A stretch of DNA of 64,000 bases from Bordetella genomosp. 5 (GTDB lineage Bacteria > Pseudomonadota > Gammaproteobacteria > Burkholderiales > Burkholderiaceae_B): positions 1-64,000 of the forward strand of contig NZ_NEVN01000009.1 of NCBI RefSeq assembly GCF_002261475.1, written 5' to 3'. Below, in pieces: positions 29,961-40,809 of the stretch. The notes under the pieces were generated by a model. It saw only the letters and a program-made list of their open reading frames with translations, was not told the DNA's origin and ran no database searches. Numbering within the stretch: position 1 is the first letter of the stretch; each line of letters opens with the position of its first letter. The translations under genes and the position numbers were made by a program.

Positions 29961-32195
29961 TCAGTAGACAAGCTGGACTCCCGTTCCATCACAATCCATC
30001 GACATCAAATGCACGTCGGTCTGGCCCACGCGCAGACCGATCACGTTTTCGATCAGCGGCTTGAGCAGCCCCGTACCGATCTGATCCAGCGTGGGCCGCA
30101 GCATCTCGAGCAGGAAGCCGACCAGGCCCAGCACGACGTTGGGCGGGCCGCCGGCGGTGGGCGTGGCGGCCAGCGTATTGCTGATCTGCTGCATGCAGCC
30201 CGCGACCGTGCCGCCGATCGGGATGCCCAGAATGCGCGTGGTGCATTGATTGGTCGGCAACAAGGCGCCGACCACATCGCCCAGCGTTTTGACCACGGTG
30301 CCGACCAGGTTGTTGACCAGCCCCCCGACACTGCCCAGCAGACCGCTGACATTCAGGGTCACGAGGCTGGTCAACAGATTGGCGGTGGTGTTGGGCAGGC
30401 CGGTGAGAAAGCCGCTGAGATTGGTCGGGGCGTCTTTGATCTGGTTGAGCGCGGCCTGCGTGCGCGAGCTGCGGCAGCCGAAGCCGGTCGCGTTCTGCTG
30501 CGCCGTGATCGCATCGGTGCAGGCGGCCGTGGCGGTGCCGTTCCAGAGCTCCTGCGCCAGCTTGTCGATGACCTGCGTCCGGGTGCCGCCCGGCAGATTC
30601 CCGCCCGCCTGCAGCGAATTGCCGAGCAAGGCGCCGAGCAAGGCATCGGTGACGTTCTTCACGGTGGTCCCGAGCAGGAGCGGATTGTCGGTGGCCGGCA
30701 CCGATTGCGTCTGCCCGACATAGAAATCGGCGGCGCCGTTGGCCGGCAGCGCGTTGATCACCAGCGGCGGATTCGGCTGCACCGACGCGAGCTCGGCACC
30801 GAGCAGCGCCACGCTGAGCAGCTTTTTGGGCTGCAGGCCCTGCTCGCAGCTCGCGCTGGTCGAGAACGGCCAGTTGGCCGGCGCACCCGGCGGCGGACCG
30901 CCGACGCACAGCTTGAGGATGGACGAGGTGACCGCGATGTTGGCCAGATCGCGATTCGCCGCGTCACGGCGCTGACAAAGCTGGGTCAGCGTGCCATGGC
31001 CGTCCACCAGATCCAGGGTGATCGGCAGGTCGATCGAGACCTTGAGCAGCGAGCTGATCGGAGGTGGCAGCGACGCCGTGGAGATCTGGATCGGCGCGTA
31101 CACCCGCACCTGCGCCGAATAGGCGGTGGTGCCCACGCCGCCGATGGCGATCGAGGGCGGCTCGATCACGCTGAAGCGCGGCGTCACAGTGACCAGCCCG
31201 CCGAGGCTCACGGCGGTGCCGCCCTGCACGGCATGGCCGCCGGTGCCCACCCCGATCGCGGTGGACAGCACCTGCAGCGCATCGAGCTCGAGATTGAGCG
31301 CGGAGCTGGCGTCACCCGAGGTGATGTTGGCGAAGAGCGCGCCGTTGCGGCCGGGTGTGGTGGAGCCCAGCTTGACCTGCAGGTTGGACACCCCGAGCTT
31401 GGTCTGTATGGCCTGCAACAGGCCCACGTTGGCCGCCACCAGCTCATTGCGGCCCGCGACGGTGACGACCGCGTTCAGCACGTCGCCCAGCGGCCGGGTG
31501 TTGGCCGCGAGCAGCTGATTGAAATCGGCCAGCGAGATATTGGCGGGCACCGGAATGCCGAGCGCCTGCAGCAGCCCGGCAGGCGTGATCTTCACGTTGG
31601 CCAGCCCGCTGTCGTAACCGGCCAGCGAGGTGCCGCTCAGATTGAGGCCGACCTGGCTGAGCAGATTGGTCAGCACGCCGGGCTTGGCCGCGATCAGCTT
31701 GGTGCCGACGGAAAAGGCCGCGACGGGCTCGCCGGGCCGCGCCCCGATCGCCTCGACCGAAATCGTGGTGCCGCCCAGGTAAGGCACCAGCGCAGGCGCC
31801 GGCATCGATAGCGCCACGCGTACCGCGTTGTAGCGCTCTCCGGCCGCGATCGGCCGGATGAATCGCGGTGCGAGCGAGGCGTTGCTGCTGTCCCAGCGGT
31901 GGCAGGTGCTGGCGACGTTGGTGGTCTGTGCATGGGCGCCCAGATTGGCGCGCGCGTTGGCATTCGCGGCGGCCGAGGCGGCCGTGCAATTGGCCTGCGC
32001 GCCCGCCCCAAGCAATTGCGCGGCGGTGAGCGCGGCGAGGTCCGCGGCCTTCTGCAGCTCGCGCTTCATGTAATAGAAGTAGCCGAGCTGCGCGCCGCCC
32101 AACAGCACCAGCCCGATCAGGATGACGAGGGCCGCGGGCATCAGGATCGAACCCTGTTGCCCGGCGGCCGGCGTGCGGAAGCGGCGCGGTCCCAT
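29961..32195 (-). CDS. tadG: TadG-like pilus protein with large beta/helical C-terminus
   Basis: A 744-residue protein with an N-terminal TadG-type helix (GSILMPAALVILIGLVLLGGAQLGYFYYMKRELQKAADLAALTAAQ region, about 15-55) that anchors it in the inner membrane, followed by a long periplasmic part rich in Ala, Gly, Leu, Asn and Thr. I see no von Willebrand-type MIDAS motif, which many TadG proteins carry. Repeated stretches such as VSGLLGSVGGLVNNLVGTVVK are hydrophobic. Cysteines occur in pairs late in the chain. The start at 32195 is 16 bp after the DUF3613 gene. It likely acts in pilus assembly, though its size and composition are unusual. Confidence 0.75.
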   Translation of the reverse strand: MGPRRFRTPAAGQQGSILMPAALVILIGLVLLGGAQLGYFYYMKRELQKAADLAALTAAQLLGAGAQANCTAASAAANANARANLGAHAQTTNVASTCHRWDSSNASLAPRFIRPIAAGERYNAVRVALSMPAPALVPYLGGTTISVEAIGARPGEPVAAFSVGTKLIAAKPGVLTNLLSQVGLNLSGTSLAGYDSGLANVKITPAGLLQALGIPVPANISLADFNQLLAANTRPLGDVLNAVVTVAGRNELVAANVGLLQAIQTKLGVSNLQVKLGSTTPGRNGALFANITSGDASSALNLELDALQVLSTAIGVGTGGHAVQGGTAVSLGGLVTVTPRFSVIEPPSIAIGGVGTTAYSAQVRVYAPIQISTASLPPPISSLLKVSIDLPITLDLVDGHGTLTQLCQRRDAANRDLANIAVTSSILKLCVGGPPPGAPANWPFSTSASCEQGLQPKKLLSVALLGAELASVQPNPPLVINALPANGAADFYVGQTQSVPATDNPLLLGTTVKNVTDALLGALLGNSLQAGGNLPGGTRTQVIDKLAQELWNGTATAACTDAITAQQNATGFGCRSSRTQAALNQIKDAPTNLSGFLTGLPNTTANLLTSLVTLNVSGLLGSVGGLVNNLVGTVVKTLGDVVGALLPTNQCTTRILGIPIGGTVAGCMQQISNTLAATPTAGGPPNVVLGLVGFLLEMLRPTLDQIGTGLLKPLIENVIGLRVGQTDVHLMSMDCDGTGVQLVY

Positions 32196-32211
32196 GATGG
32201 CGCGGGCGGGC

Positions 32212-32682
32212 TCAGCCGCCGCCCCCCGAGCCGGACTTGTTCTCGATGCGCGTGCCGAACCACTGCGGCAGCGGCTGCTCGAAGCTCTGGATATAGCGCT
32301 GCCAGGCCGCGCTGGCGACCGGCCCCTGCAGCGGCAGGCCCGGTCCGGCACGCCGGCCGTCGGCCTGCGCGGCCATCAGGGCACGGGTCACGGCGCCGGG
32401 CCGGTCCAGATCGTCCGCGCCGGCGCGAGCGACGGGAGCGGCGGGAGCGGCGGCCGGTTGCGACGGCACCTGGCGCACCGCCGCACTGGCGTCGGCCGGA
32501 GGCGGCGGGACCGTCGTCGCGGGACCGGCCGCGGGAACGGGCGTGGCCTGCGCCACCGGCGTGGCGGCGGAGGCCGCGGGGGGCGCAGGCGGCGTGAGCG
32601 GTGCACGCAGCTGCGCCGCGGCCGGGCCGCAGATCAGCACGCTCGCAAGCACGGCGGCCAGGGAAAGCGGAGATCGATGCAT
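32212..32682 (-). CDS. DUF3613 protein of the tad locus
   Basis: A 156-residue exported protein of the DUF3613 family, known from tad loci of betaproteobacteria. A signal peptide (to about AAA at residue 23) is followed by a Pro/Ala/Val-rich linker and a C-terminal conserved part with AWQRYIQSFEQPLPQWFGTRIE and a Gly-rich end. Function unknown; the conserved position implies a role in pilus assembly or anchoring. The ATG at 32682 has GAGG upstream; a GTG four codons earlier (32694) is an alternative. Confidence 0.8.
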   Translation of the reverse strand: MHRSPLSLAAVLASVLICGPAAAQLRAPLTPPAPPAASAATPVAQATPVPAAGPATTVPPPPADASAAVRQVPSQPAAAPAAPVARAGADDLDRPGAVTRALMAAQADGRRAGPGLPLQGPVASAAWQRYIQSFEQPLPQWFGTRIENKSGSGGGG

Positions 32683-32706
32683 GAGAGGCCTCACGATGCG
32701 TTCAGG

Positions 32707-33762
32707 TCAGGGGGTGGCCGCGCCCGCGGCGGGATTGCCCATCCGGTCGAGCAGCGGCCGTTGCAGGACCGGCATGGGCATGGCGGCGGAGACCGGGCTG
32801 GCGGCGGAAGAGGACGCATCGGCGACCGCGCGGCCGCTGGCATCCACCTGCCGCACGGACGGGCGGGCCGCGTCGGCCCGGGCCGCATCGGCCCCCGTCG
32901 CATCGCCACCCGGCCTGTCGCGGCCCGGCCTGTCGCGGCCCGGCCCGTCGCGGCCTGGCCTGTCGCGGCCCGGCACCATAGACACGGCCGCGATGGCCTG
33001 CGGCGGCGCGACGGCGCTCTGGCGTTGCGCCTGCCGGACTTCGTCGGCGAGCTGTACGACACGTTCGCGCGCCGGCTCGGACAATCCGGCCTGGTCCATC
33101 ACCTGATGCGCCGCGAGCGCATCGCCGCTCACCAGCAACAGCAGCGCGAGATTGCCGATGATGCGGGCATTGCCCGGGTCGAGCTCGGCGGCCTGACCCA
33201 GCGGCACGCGCGCGGCGGCGGGATCGCCCGCGCGCAACAACGCATAGCCGAGGTCACCCAGATATTGCGGATCGGTGGGGCGCATCCGCGCCGCCCGGCC
33301 CAGTTTGTCGGCCGCATCCTCGAAGTTGTTCTGTGCACCGGCGAGCAGGCCCAGCCCATGCCAGCCCCGCGCGGCCTGATCGCCATTCAGCAGCGCGCGG
33401 TACGCCTGTTCGGCGGCCGCGGGCTGGCCGGTCATGCGCAGCGCGTCGGCACGCAACGCCGCCACCTCGCCCCCTTCGCCATACGACTGCCGATAAGCAT
33501 CGATGTACGCAAGCGAGGCGAAGTAACGGCCATCGCGCTGCGACTCGCGGATCAGCGAGAGCGCGACCTCGGGCGGCGTCGCGGCATTGCGCCGCATCGA
33601 TTCGTCGGCCTTTTCCTGGGCCAGGGCCTGTTCGCGTTGCTGATCGCGCATGAGCTGCTGCGCGGTTTCGACGCGCGACGTCTGGCAGGCGGTCAGCGCG
33701 CCCAGCGCCGCCGCCGCCATCGCGATGCGCGCCCACGGCGCGAATCGGTCATGTTGTTTCAT
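32707..33762 (-). CDS. tadD: TadD-like TPR lipoprotein
   Basis: A 351-residue lipoprotein with the lipobox LTAC near residue 26 and TPR repeats from about residue 60 to 215 (for example PTDPQYLGDLGYALLRAGD). TadD is a pilotin-like protein needed for secretin assembly or stability. The C-terminal 110 residues are low complexity and include five Gly-Arg-Asp-Arg-Pro type pentapeptides encoded by a 15-bp tandem repeat. GGAGGAGG precedes the ATG at 33762, which overlaps the tadC stop by 4 bp. Confidence 0.88.
   Translation of the reverse strand: MKQHDRFAPWARIAMAAAALGALTACQTSRVETAQQLMRDQQREQALAQEKADESMRRNAATPPEVALSLIRESQRDGRYFASLAYIDAYRQSYGEGGEVAALRADALRMTGQPAAAEQAYRALLNGDQAARGWHGLGLLAGAQNNFEDAADKLGRAARMRPTDPQYLGDLGYALLRAGDPAAARVPLGQAAELDPGNARIIGNLALLLLVSGDALAAHQVMDQAGLSEPARERVVQLADEVRQAQRQSAVAPPQAIAAVSMVPGRDRPGRDGPGRDRPGRDRPGGDATGADAARADAARPSVRQVDASGRAVADASSSAASPVSAAMPMPVLQRPLLDRMGNPAAGAATP
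32911..32975. repeat. 15-bp tandem repeat inside tadD
   Basis: About four and a half copies of a unit like CGGCCCGGCCTGTCG. On the coding strand these give repeated GRDRP/GRDGP pentapeptides in the TadD tail. The length is a multiple of three, so copy-number change would lengthen or shorten the tail without a frameshift. Confidence 0.8.
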
Positions 33763-34763
33763 GGACTGCCTCCTCCAATCTGCGACAGGCCTCGGATGAC
33801 GGCGATGAAACCCGATCCGCCAGTGACGATGAGCAGCGCCGGCAACAGCGTCATCACCATCACGCCGGTCATCTTCACCGTCATCTTCGCCACCTTGGCC
33901 TTGAGGTCGAGCTTGCGCTTCTCGCGCACCCGCTCGCTGAAGCGCGCCAGCGGTTCCTGGACCGCGCCCCCGTGCTTGTCGATCTGGACCATCAGCCGGC
34001 AGATCGCCGTGAGGTCGTCGTTGTCGTAACCGTCGGCCAGGCGCGCGAGCGACTGCTCGCGGGTGCGGCCGCGTGTGTGGGCCTCGGCGGCCACGCGCAG
34101 CTCCTGGCCGATGACCGGCATCGCCACGCGAAAGTCGTGCACCAGCACGTGAATGCTCTGATCCAGCGAGAGGCCCACCCCCTGCAGCAGCCGCATCAGG
34201 TCGATCAACAGTGGCAGCTCCTGGCCGGCCTGGCGGCGGCGCTGCGACCAGCGGCGCATCAACCACCATTTGGGCCCCATCCACCCCAACGCGAAGCCGA
34301 AGAACATGAGGGCGGAGATGCCGGCCCAGCCCATGTCGGGCCAGCGCGCATCGGCGAGCATCCAGAGCGACATCGGCAGCGCCAGCACCAGAAACACGCG
34401 CGAGGCGATGAAGAGCCCGCGCGCGCGCGCCACGTCCGCGAAACCGCAGGCCTCGACCAGCCGCCGGTCTTCGTCGGCCAACAGGGAGTCGCCCAGGCGT
34501 CCCGCGCCCATGCGCAGGCCCGCATCGCTCGCCGCGTGCGTCACGGCCTCGATGTGCGCCCGGGGCGTGCGTGGCGCCTCCTCGACCGGCAGCGCGCGCC
34601 CTTCCCGCGCGGCCAGCGCGCGTTCGACGGTGCGCAGATTGCGCCCCTGCCGCCCCACGCGCGCCATCAGCGCGGCGCCCACGATCAGGCAGCCCACCAT
34701 CAGCGCAACGATGGCGCCGACGAGCAGCCAGCGGGCGACGGGATCGTTGAGCATCATCGCCAT
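33759..34763 (-). CDS. tadC: TadC, inner-membrane pilus platform protein
   Basis: A 334-residue type II secretion F-domain protein. The N-terminal helix (about 13-35), a central helix pair (about 115-165) and the conserved F domain (LPLLIDLMRLLQGVGLSLDQSI onward) end in a C-terminal helix with VMVMTLLPALLIVTGGSGF. With TadB it forms the inner-membrane platform that couples the ATPase to pilus growth. The gene starts 6 bp after tadB and overlaps tadD by 4 bp. Confidence 0.92.
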   Translation of the reverse strand: MAMMLNDPVARWLLVGAIVALMVGCLIVGAALMARVGRQGRNLRTVERALAAREGRALPVEEAPRTPRAHIEAVTHAASDAGLRMGAGRLGDSLLADEDRRLVEACGFADVARARGLFIASRVFLVLALPMSLWMLADARWPDMGWAGISALMFFGFALGWMGPKWWLMRRWSQRRRQAGQELPLLIDLMRLLQGVGLSLDQSIHVLVHDFRVAMPVIGQELRVAAEAHTRGRTREQSLARLADGYDNDDLTAICRLMVQIDKHGGAVQEPLARFSERVREKRKLDLKAKVAKMTVKMTGVMVMTLLPALLIVTGGSGFIAVIRGLSQIGGGSP

Positions 34764-34769
34764 GGCCGT

Positions 34770-35689
34770 CTATACCCCGCGCGCCATGCGATACAGCCAG
34801 AACGATCCGCAGATCTGCAGGCCGGCCGCGACGACCAGCATGCGAAAGCCCAGCGGATCGTTCCACATGTTCATGAACAGGTCGTTGTTGAACATGATGA
34901 TGAAGAGCGACACCCCCACCGGCAACAACGCCAGCACCCAGGCCGACAGGCGGATTTCGGCCGACAGCGCCGTGAGTTCGTCGCGGGCCGCTTCCAGATC
35001 CCGCATGAAGCCCGCCATGCGCTCGAGCACCTGATCGCTGCGCCCGCCGAAGCGCAGCGCCAGCGAGATCACCGCGGACACCAGCGAGAGCTCCTGCAGG
35101 CCATACTGGCGCGCCACCTGCGCGAGCGCCACGTCGAGTTCCTTGCCCGAGCGCGCCAGCGCGTCGGCCCGCTGCACCACCTCCAGCAGCGGCTGGTCGA
35201 CCGAGCGCGTGGCCGACTGAAACGCCGAGCTCACACTGTTGCCGATCACGATCAGGCGCACGGCCGCCTCGAGAAACTCGGGCAGCTGCGCCACCATGCG
35301 GCGCTTGCGCTTATCGGCCTTGTGCCACAGGCGGAAGTAGCCCAGCAGCAGCACCAGCGCGAAGCAGGCCAGCGCGGCAGCCGGACCGCCCGCCACGAGC
35401 GCGACCAGCGCGAGCAGCAGCGGCGGCGCCAGCAGCACGAAATAAATGCGTTGGCTCGAGGGCTCGCCCGCCAGCAGCAACAGGCGCGACCAGGCATTGC
35501 CGCCGCGCCGGATCGGCTGCATCAGCACGGCGCTCGCCGCAGTCGCGGTGGCGCCCTTGCCCTGATCCAGACGCGCATCGAGATAGGCCGACGTGGCGCT
35601 GCGTCGGGCACCCGCGCTGGCACGCAGCAGCACGATGAGTGCGCCGGCCAGCAACAACAGCGAGAGGGACCCGAGCAGCAACGCGTTCA

Positions 35690-35690
<1 letters not shown>
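34770..35690 (-). CDS. tadB: TadB, inner-membrane pilus platform protein
   Basis: A 306-residue T2SS F-domain protein paired with TadC. It has an N-terminal helix (3-25), two central helices (about 80-120), a cytoplasmic domain with LPEFLEAAVRLIVIGNSVSSAFQ, and C-terminal helices. The start codon overlaps the tadA stop by one base (TGATG), showing translational coupling. The protein belongs to the pilus platform in the inner membrane. Confidence 0.92.
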
Positions 35691-37057
<1,367 letters not shown>

Positions 37058-37073
37058 GATGCCTCCACCTTGG

Positions 37074-38405
37074 TCAAACCACGTTCACGCGTTTGTGCAC
37101 ACCGGGCAGCCACGTCGCGAGCCAGCCCTGGCGCGCGCTCGGCCCCATGTTGTCCGACATGACGCGATCGATCAGCGCCTGCACCGCGCGCACGTAGACG
37201 TCGCGCTCGGCCTGCTCGTGCAGCAGGCGGCCCTGGTTGGTACACACCATCAGCGGCAAGGTGCGATCGGGCAAAGTGCCTGCCAGCGTGATGCCGAAGC
37301 GCTCGGCGATCTGGCTGGCGGTCATGCCATAGCGCTCGTCGTAGCGATTGACCACGAGCTTGACGGAGGCGCGCTCGACGTGGTGCTGATCGAGCTCCTG
37401 CAGGACATTGGCGAGCGACACCAGCGCGCTCACGCTCTGGTCGGTGACCAGCCAGGTCTCCTGCGACGCGCGCACCAGCTTGGCCACGAACTCCGGATTG
37501 GAGAAGCCGCCGGCGTCGGTGATGAGCATGCCGTAATGCTGGCGCAGGCGTTCGAACAGCATGAGCGAGTCGGACGGCGACAGCGCGCGCATCTGCGCCA
37601 CGTCGCGCGGCAAGGCCAGCGCGCTCACGCCGGCGGCCGTGTGAGCCATGGCGGAGCTGAGCAAGGTGCCGTCGAGACGGCGCAGGTTGCGTACGGCTTC
37701 GGCAAAATCGAACTCGCTGCTGATGTTCAGATACAGCAGGCAGTCGCCCACCGGCCAGCCCAGGTCCAGCACGCCGACGCGATCGGACAGCGGCAACTGC
37801 GTGGCCATCAGGTCGCCACCGCGGGCCGCCTTGGCCGCGCCGTGCTGCCGCGTCGCGGCGGCCTGCGCGAGCATGTGCTGGCCGAGCCCGGCCGCATGCA
37901 CGGCGAGCGTGCTGGCGCCCACGCCGGGCCGCGCGCCCAGCACCAGCACGCTGCGATGGGTGGCGTCGGTGCCGCCGCCTTCGCCGCGCCGGTTCGAAAT
38001 CAGGCGCTGCACCACGCCGCGGACCTCTTCGGGCGAAACCGAGGGATCGACGAAGTCGCTCACACCGGCACGCAGCGCCGCGATGGCGCCATCGGGCTGG
38101 GCCAGGTAGCCCACGGCGACGCGCGGCACGGAAGGCGCCACGCGCGCCAGGATGCGCGCCAGATCGGCCGCCATCAGCAGCTTGCCCGGCTCGTTGGCAT
38201 CGGCCGTGAAATCCAGAAACACCACCTGCGGATTGATATCCGCAATGCGGCGCGCAAGCGTATCGAGCGGCGGCAGCTCTTGCGTCAACAGGCCGAGATC
38301 ACCGATGGCCTGACCCAACTGCTGCGCCACGTTGTTGTTGCTGGTGCAGAAAAGAAAGCAGGTGCTCTTGTCGAGAGCAACCCATTCTCGGGCGTGTGTC
38401 TTCAT
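37074..38405 (-). CDS. tadZ: TadZ/CpaE pilus localisation protein
   Basis: A 443-residue CpaE-family protein: an atypical receiver domain (1-130, with VVFLDFTADAN) followed by a MinD/ParA-like ATPase domain. The deviant Walker A is seen as LGARPGVGASTLAVHAA, where the usual signature Lys is replaced. It localises the Tad machine, typically to a cell pole. The open frame continues far upstream through the N-terminal half of cpaC, only because of the frameshift there; the natural ATG is 38405, 5 bp after the cpaC stop. Confidence 0.9.
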   Translation of the reverse strand: MKTHAREWVALDKSTCFLFCTSNNNVAQQLGQAIGDLGLLTQELPPLDTLARRIADINPQVVFLDFTADANEPGKLLMAADLARILARVAPSVPRVAVGYLAQPDGAIAALRAGVSDFVDPSVSPEEVRGVVQRLISNRRGEGGGTDATHRSVLVLGARPGVGASTLAVHAAGLGQHMLAQAAATRQHGAAKAARGGDLMATQLPLSDRVGVLDLGWPVGDCLLYLNISSEFDFAEAVRNLRRLDGTLLSSAMAHTAAGVSALALPRDVAQMRALSPSDSLMLFERLRQHYGMLITDAGGFSNPEFVAKLVRASQETWLVTDQSVSALVSLANVLQELDQHHVERASVKLVVNRYDERYGMTASQIAERFGITLAGTLPDRTLPLMVCTNQGRLLHEQAERDVYVRAVQALIDRVMSDNMGPSARQGWLATWLPGVHKRVNVV

Positions 38406-38410
38406 ATTCG

Positions 38411-39782
38411 TCACCGTGAAAAACCCGGCATCTGCTGACCTCCCATGGGGCCGAGCAAGTAATACCCCCAAGCCGTGGACGCGCGATCGCTCACTTCCTG
38501 GCGTTCGCCCGGCATCGGCAGGGTCACTCCCCGCGCAATGGGCCGGACCAGCCGCGGGGTGACCACAATCACCAACTCGTTGTCCTCTTGCGAGTACTGC
38601 ACGTTGCGGAAAAATGCGCCGATGATGGGCAGATCGCCCAGCAGCGGAATCTTGTTCACGTTGGCCTTCGTCTGGCGCGACACCAGGCCGCTGATCAGAT
38701 AGCTCTCGCCGTCGCCCAGCTCCACCGTGGTGTCCGCCTTGCGGGTGCGCAGGGCCGGAATCGTGGTGAGCGAGCCGTCGGTGTTCGACATCATGATGCC
38801 GTTCGTGTAATCCAGTTCGCTGGCCTCGGGCGCGACCTTGAGTGCGATACGCTCGCGCGAGATGACCGTGGGCGATACCGTGAGCCCGATGCCGAAGGGC
38901 TTGAATTCGATGGTCTGCGTGCCCAGGCCGCCGGCCACCGGAATCGGAATCTCGCCGCCCGCCAGAAAGCTCGCGCTCTGACCGGACAGGGCCAGCAGCG
39001 TCGGCTCGGCCAGGATGCGCGCCATGCCGTTGCTCTGCAGCAGGCGCAGCGTGGCGTTGAAGTCGCTGCTGTTGTAGCTGATGCCGCCCAGGAATCCGCT
39101 GAGTTGCGGCAGCAACGACACGCCGGCCGATACCCGGCCGCCACCCGCATTGAACGCGACGCCGATGTCCTTCATGACCGACTTCGACACTTCCACGACT
39201 TTCACTTCGACCTGCACCACCCCGCTCGTGGCGATCTGCGACACGTCGACGAGGGTCTCGGGGATCACCGGCCGCCTGCACCGCCGCGCGATGCGCATCG
39301 GCGGAAGGCGCCGTACCGGTGATCACGCCGCGGCCGTCGGCCGTATCCACGCTCACGCCGGGCTGCACGCCACGCCGCACGAGCGCGGCCTGTGCGTCGG
39401 AAATCACCCGGACCAGCCATACCTGCGGGTCCCGTGCCCCGCGGGTCCAGACGCGCAGCTCGGTGGTGCCGGCCTTGCGGCCGTAGACCAGCACTTCGCC
39501 AGCACCTGCCGTGCCCGTCAGTACTTTGACATCGGCCACGCTGGGATCGCCCACCGCGATGCGCGTGGGCGCGCCCGCCAGGCCCAGGGGCTGCTGGCCG
39601 TTCACGCTCACCATCAGCTCGCTGATGCGGGGCGCGGCCGGCTGTTGCGCCCCCGCAGGCGGCGCGGCGGGCGACGGTCCGCGCGGCGGTGTCTGCCCCC
39701 AGGCGTGACCCGACATGGCCACCATTCCCGCCGACAGCCAGATGCCTACCCCGATCTTCCTGCTCATCCCCGATACCTTCAT
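38411..39782 (-). pseudogene. cpaC: CpaC/RcpA outer-membrane secretin, frameshifted
   Basis: The secretin of the Tad pilus, split by one extra base. From 39782 the first 171 codons encode a signal peptide (through GHAWG) and the pilus/secretion N-domain up to AHRAAVQAA. From there the next frame continues with VIPETLVDVSQIATSGVVQVEVKVVEV and the secretin domain (SQRE... to ELVIVVTPRLVRP) to the stop at 38411. The extra G lies in the CCGG at 39268-39271. Removing it yields one 456-residue protein of normal length, AAVIPE at the junction. It may be a sequencing error or a real inactivating mutation; if real, pilus export should fail. Confidence 0.85.
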
Positions 39783-39849
39783 GCGTTCCGAATCCTGTTT
39801 CTGCTCACGCGCACCGAGAAGCGGCGCGCGCATGATTCCGTGATCACAC

Positions 39850-40809
39850 TCAATAAGTGACTGTGGAGATGTCTCCGCCTCGAATGATTTCCACGCTGCG
39901 GCCGCCCCCGGCCGGACGCGGCGAACGCGGCGCGGCCTGCTGCGGCGGCGGCTCGGGCGCCGGTCCCGCCAGTTGCGGCAGCGCATCGCCCGCGAAGGCC
40001 GCATTGATGCCGTCGCGTGCGCTGGCCTGCTGCACCGGCGTCAAGCCCGCGCGCGCGTTCAGCACGGGCGCGCGGCGCGGGAACAGCGAAGGATCCGGCA
40101 TGTCGGTGTCGCCCGGCGAGCGCAGCACCAATTGCAGCTTGCCGGCGCGCGAGGCGAGCAACAGCTCGTTGACCTGCTCGACCGGCACCGCAAGAATGGC
40201 GTTGCGCGCGACGGCCGCGTTCGGCGTGTTGGTATCGACCGCGGCGCCCGGTCCCGACACGGCATCCGCGCCGTAGGCCAGCACCCGCACGCGCGACTGC
40301 AGCAGACGGGTCTGCGTGCCGGGCACCTCGGCGCTGCGCTCCATCAGCAGAAACACGTCGATCAGGTCGCCCGGCTGGATCCGATTCTGCGCGCCGGACA
40401 GTTCGTCGACCGCGATCGTGACCGCACGCTCGCCCGGCTCCAGATAGGTGGCCAGGCCGCGCATCACATCGGCGCTCATCACCGGCTCGCCGGCCATCAG
40501 GGCCTTGCGCAGCACCTTGCCCTCGATCTGCTTGGGATCCGTCTCCACGCCGCCCGGCTGCACCGGCCATTGGGCGACTTTCAGCTTGTCGGCCGCGATC
40601 GGCACGCCCGGCTCGATACGGCTGGCCGCCACCAGGACCGGGAAGGTCTGCACCTCGGGCTCGGCCGGTGCGGCGTTCTGCACCTGCACGGGCCAGACCG
40701 GCGCGGGCGGCGGCGGCACCGGGCGCGTGGCGAGTTGAATGGCAAAGAAGCCCAACACCAGGGCAACCAGGATGAACAGACCCGCGACGATTTTGGCGGT
40801 GAGACTCAT
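39850..40809 (-). CDS. cpaB: CpaB/RcpC pilus assembly protein
   Basis: A 319-residue periplasmic protein with an N-terminal membrane helix (residues 5-27) and an SAF domain (ASRIEPGVPIAADKLKVAQWP), then the RcpC region (RAVTIAVDELSGAQNRIQPGDLIDVFL). CpaB helps gate or assemble the secretin. The C-terminal 60 residues are Pro/Ala-rich. The ATG at 40809 overlaps the stop of the upstream tadE-like gene by 4 bp; the Shine-Dalgarno is weak, so coupling probably drives translation. Confidence 0.9.
   Translation of the reverse strand: MSLTAKIVAGLFILVALVLGFFAIQLATRPVPPPPAPVWPVQVQNAAPAEPEVQTFPVLVAASRIEPGVPIAADKLKVAQWPVQPGGVETDPKQIEGKVLRKALMAGEPVMSADVMRGLATYLEPGERAVTIAVDELSGAQNRIQPGDLIDVFLLMERSAEVPGTQTRLLQSRVRVLAYGADAVSGPGAAVDTNTPNAAVARNAILAVPVEQVNELLLASRAGKLQLVLRSPGDTDMPDPSLFPRRAPVLNARAGLTPVQQASARDGINAAFAGDALPQLAGPAPEPPPQQAAPRSPRPAGGGRSVEIIRGGDISTVTY

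Noticed and set aside
37074-40004. One 976-residue protein combining TadZ and upstream sequence
   Set aside because: The frame is open only because of the cpaC frameshift; the middle part is the wrong frame of the secretin gene.
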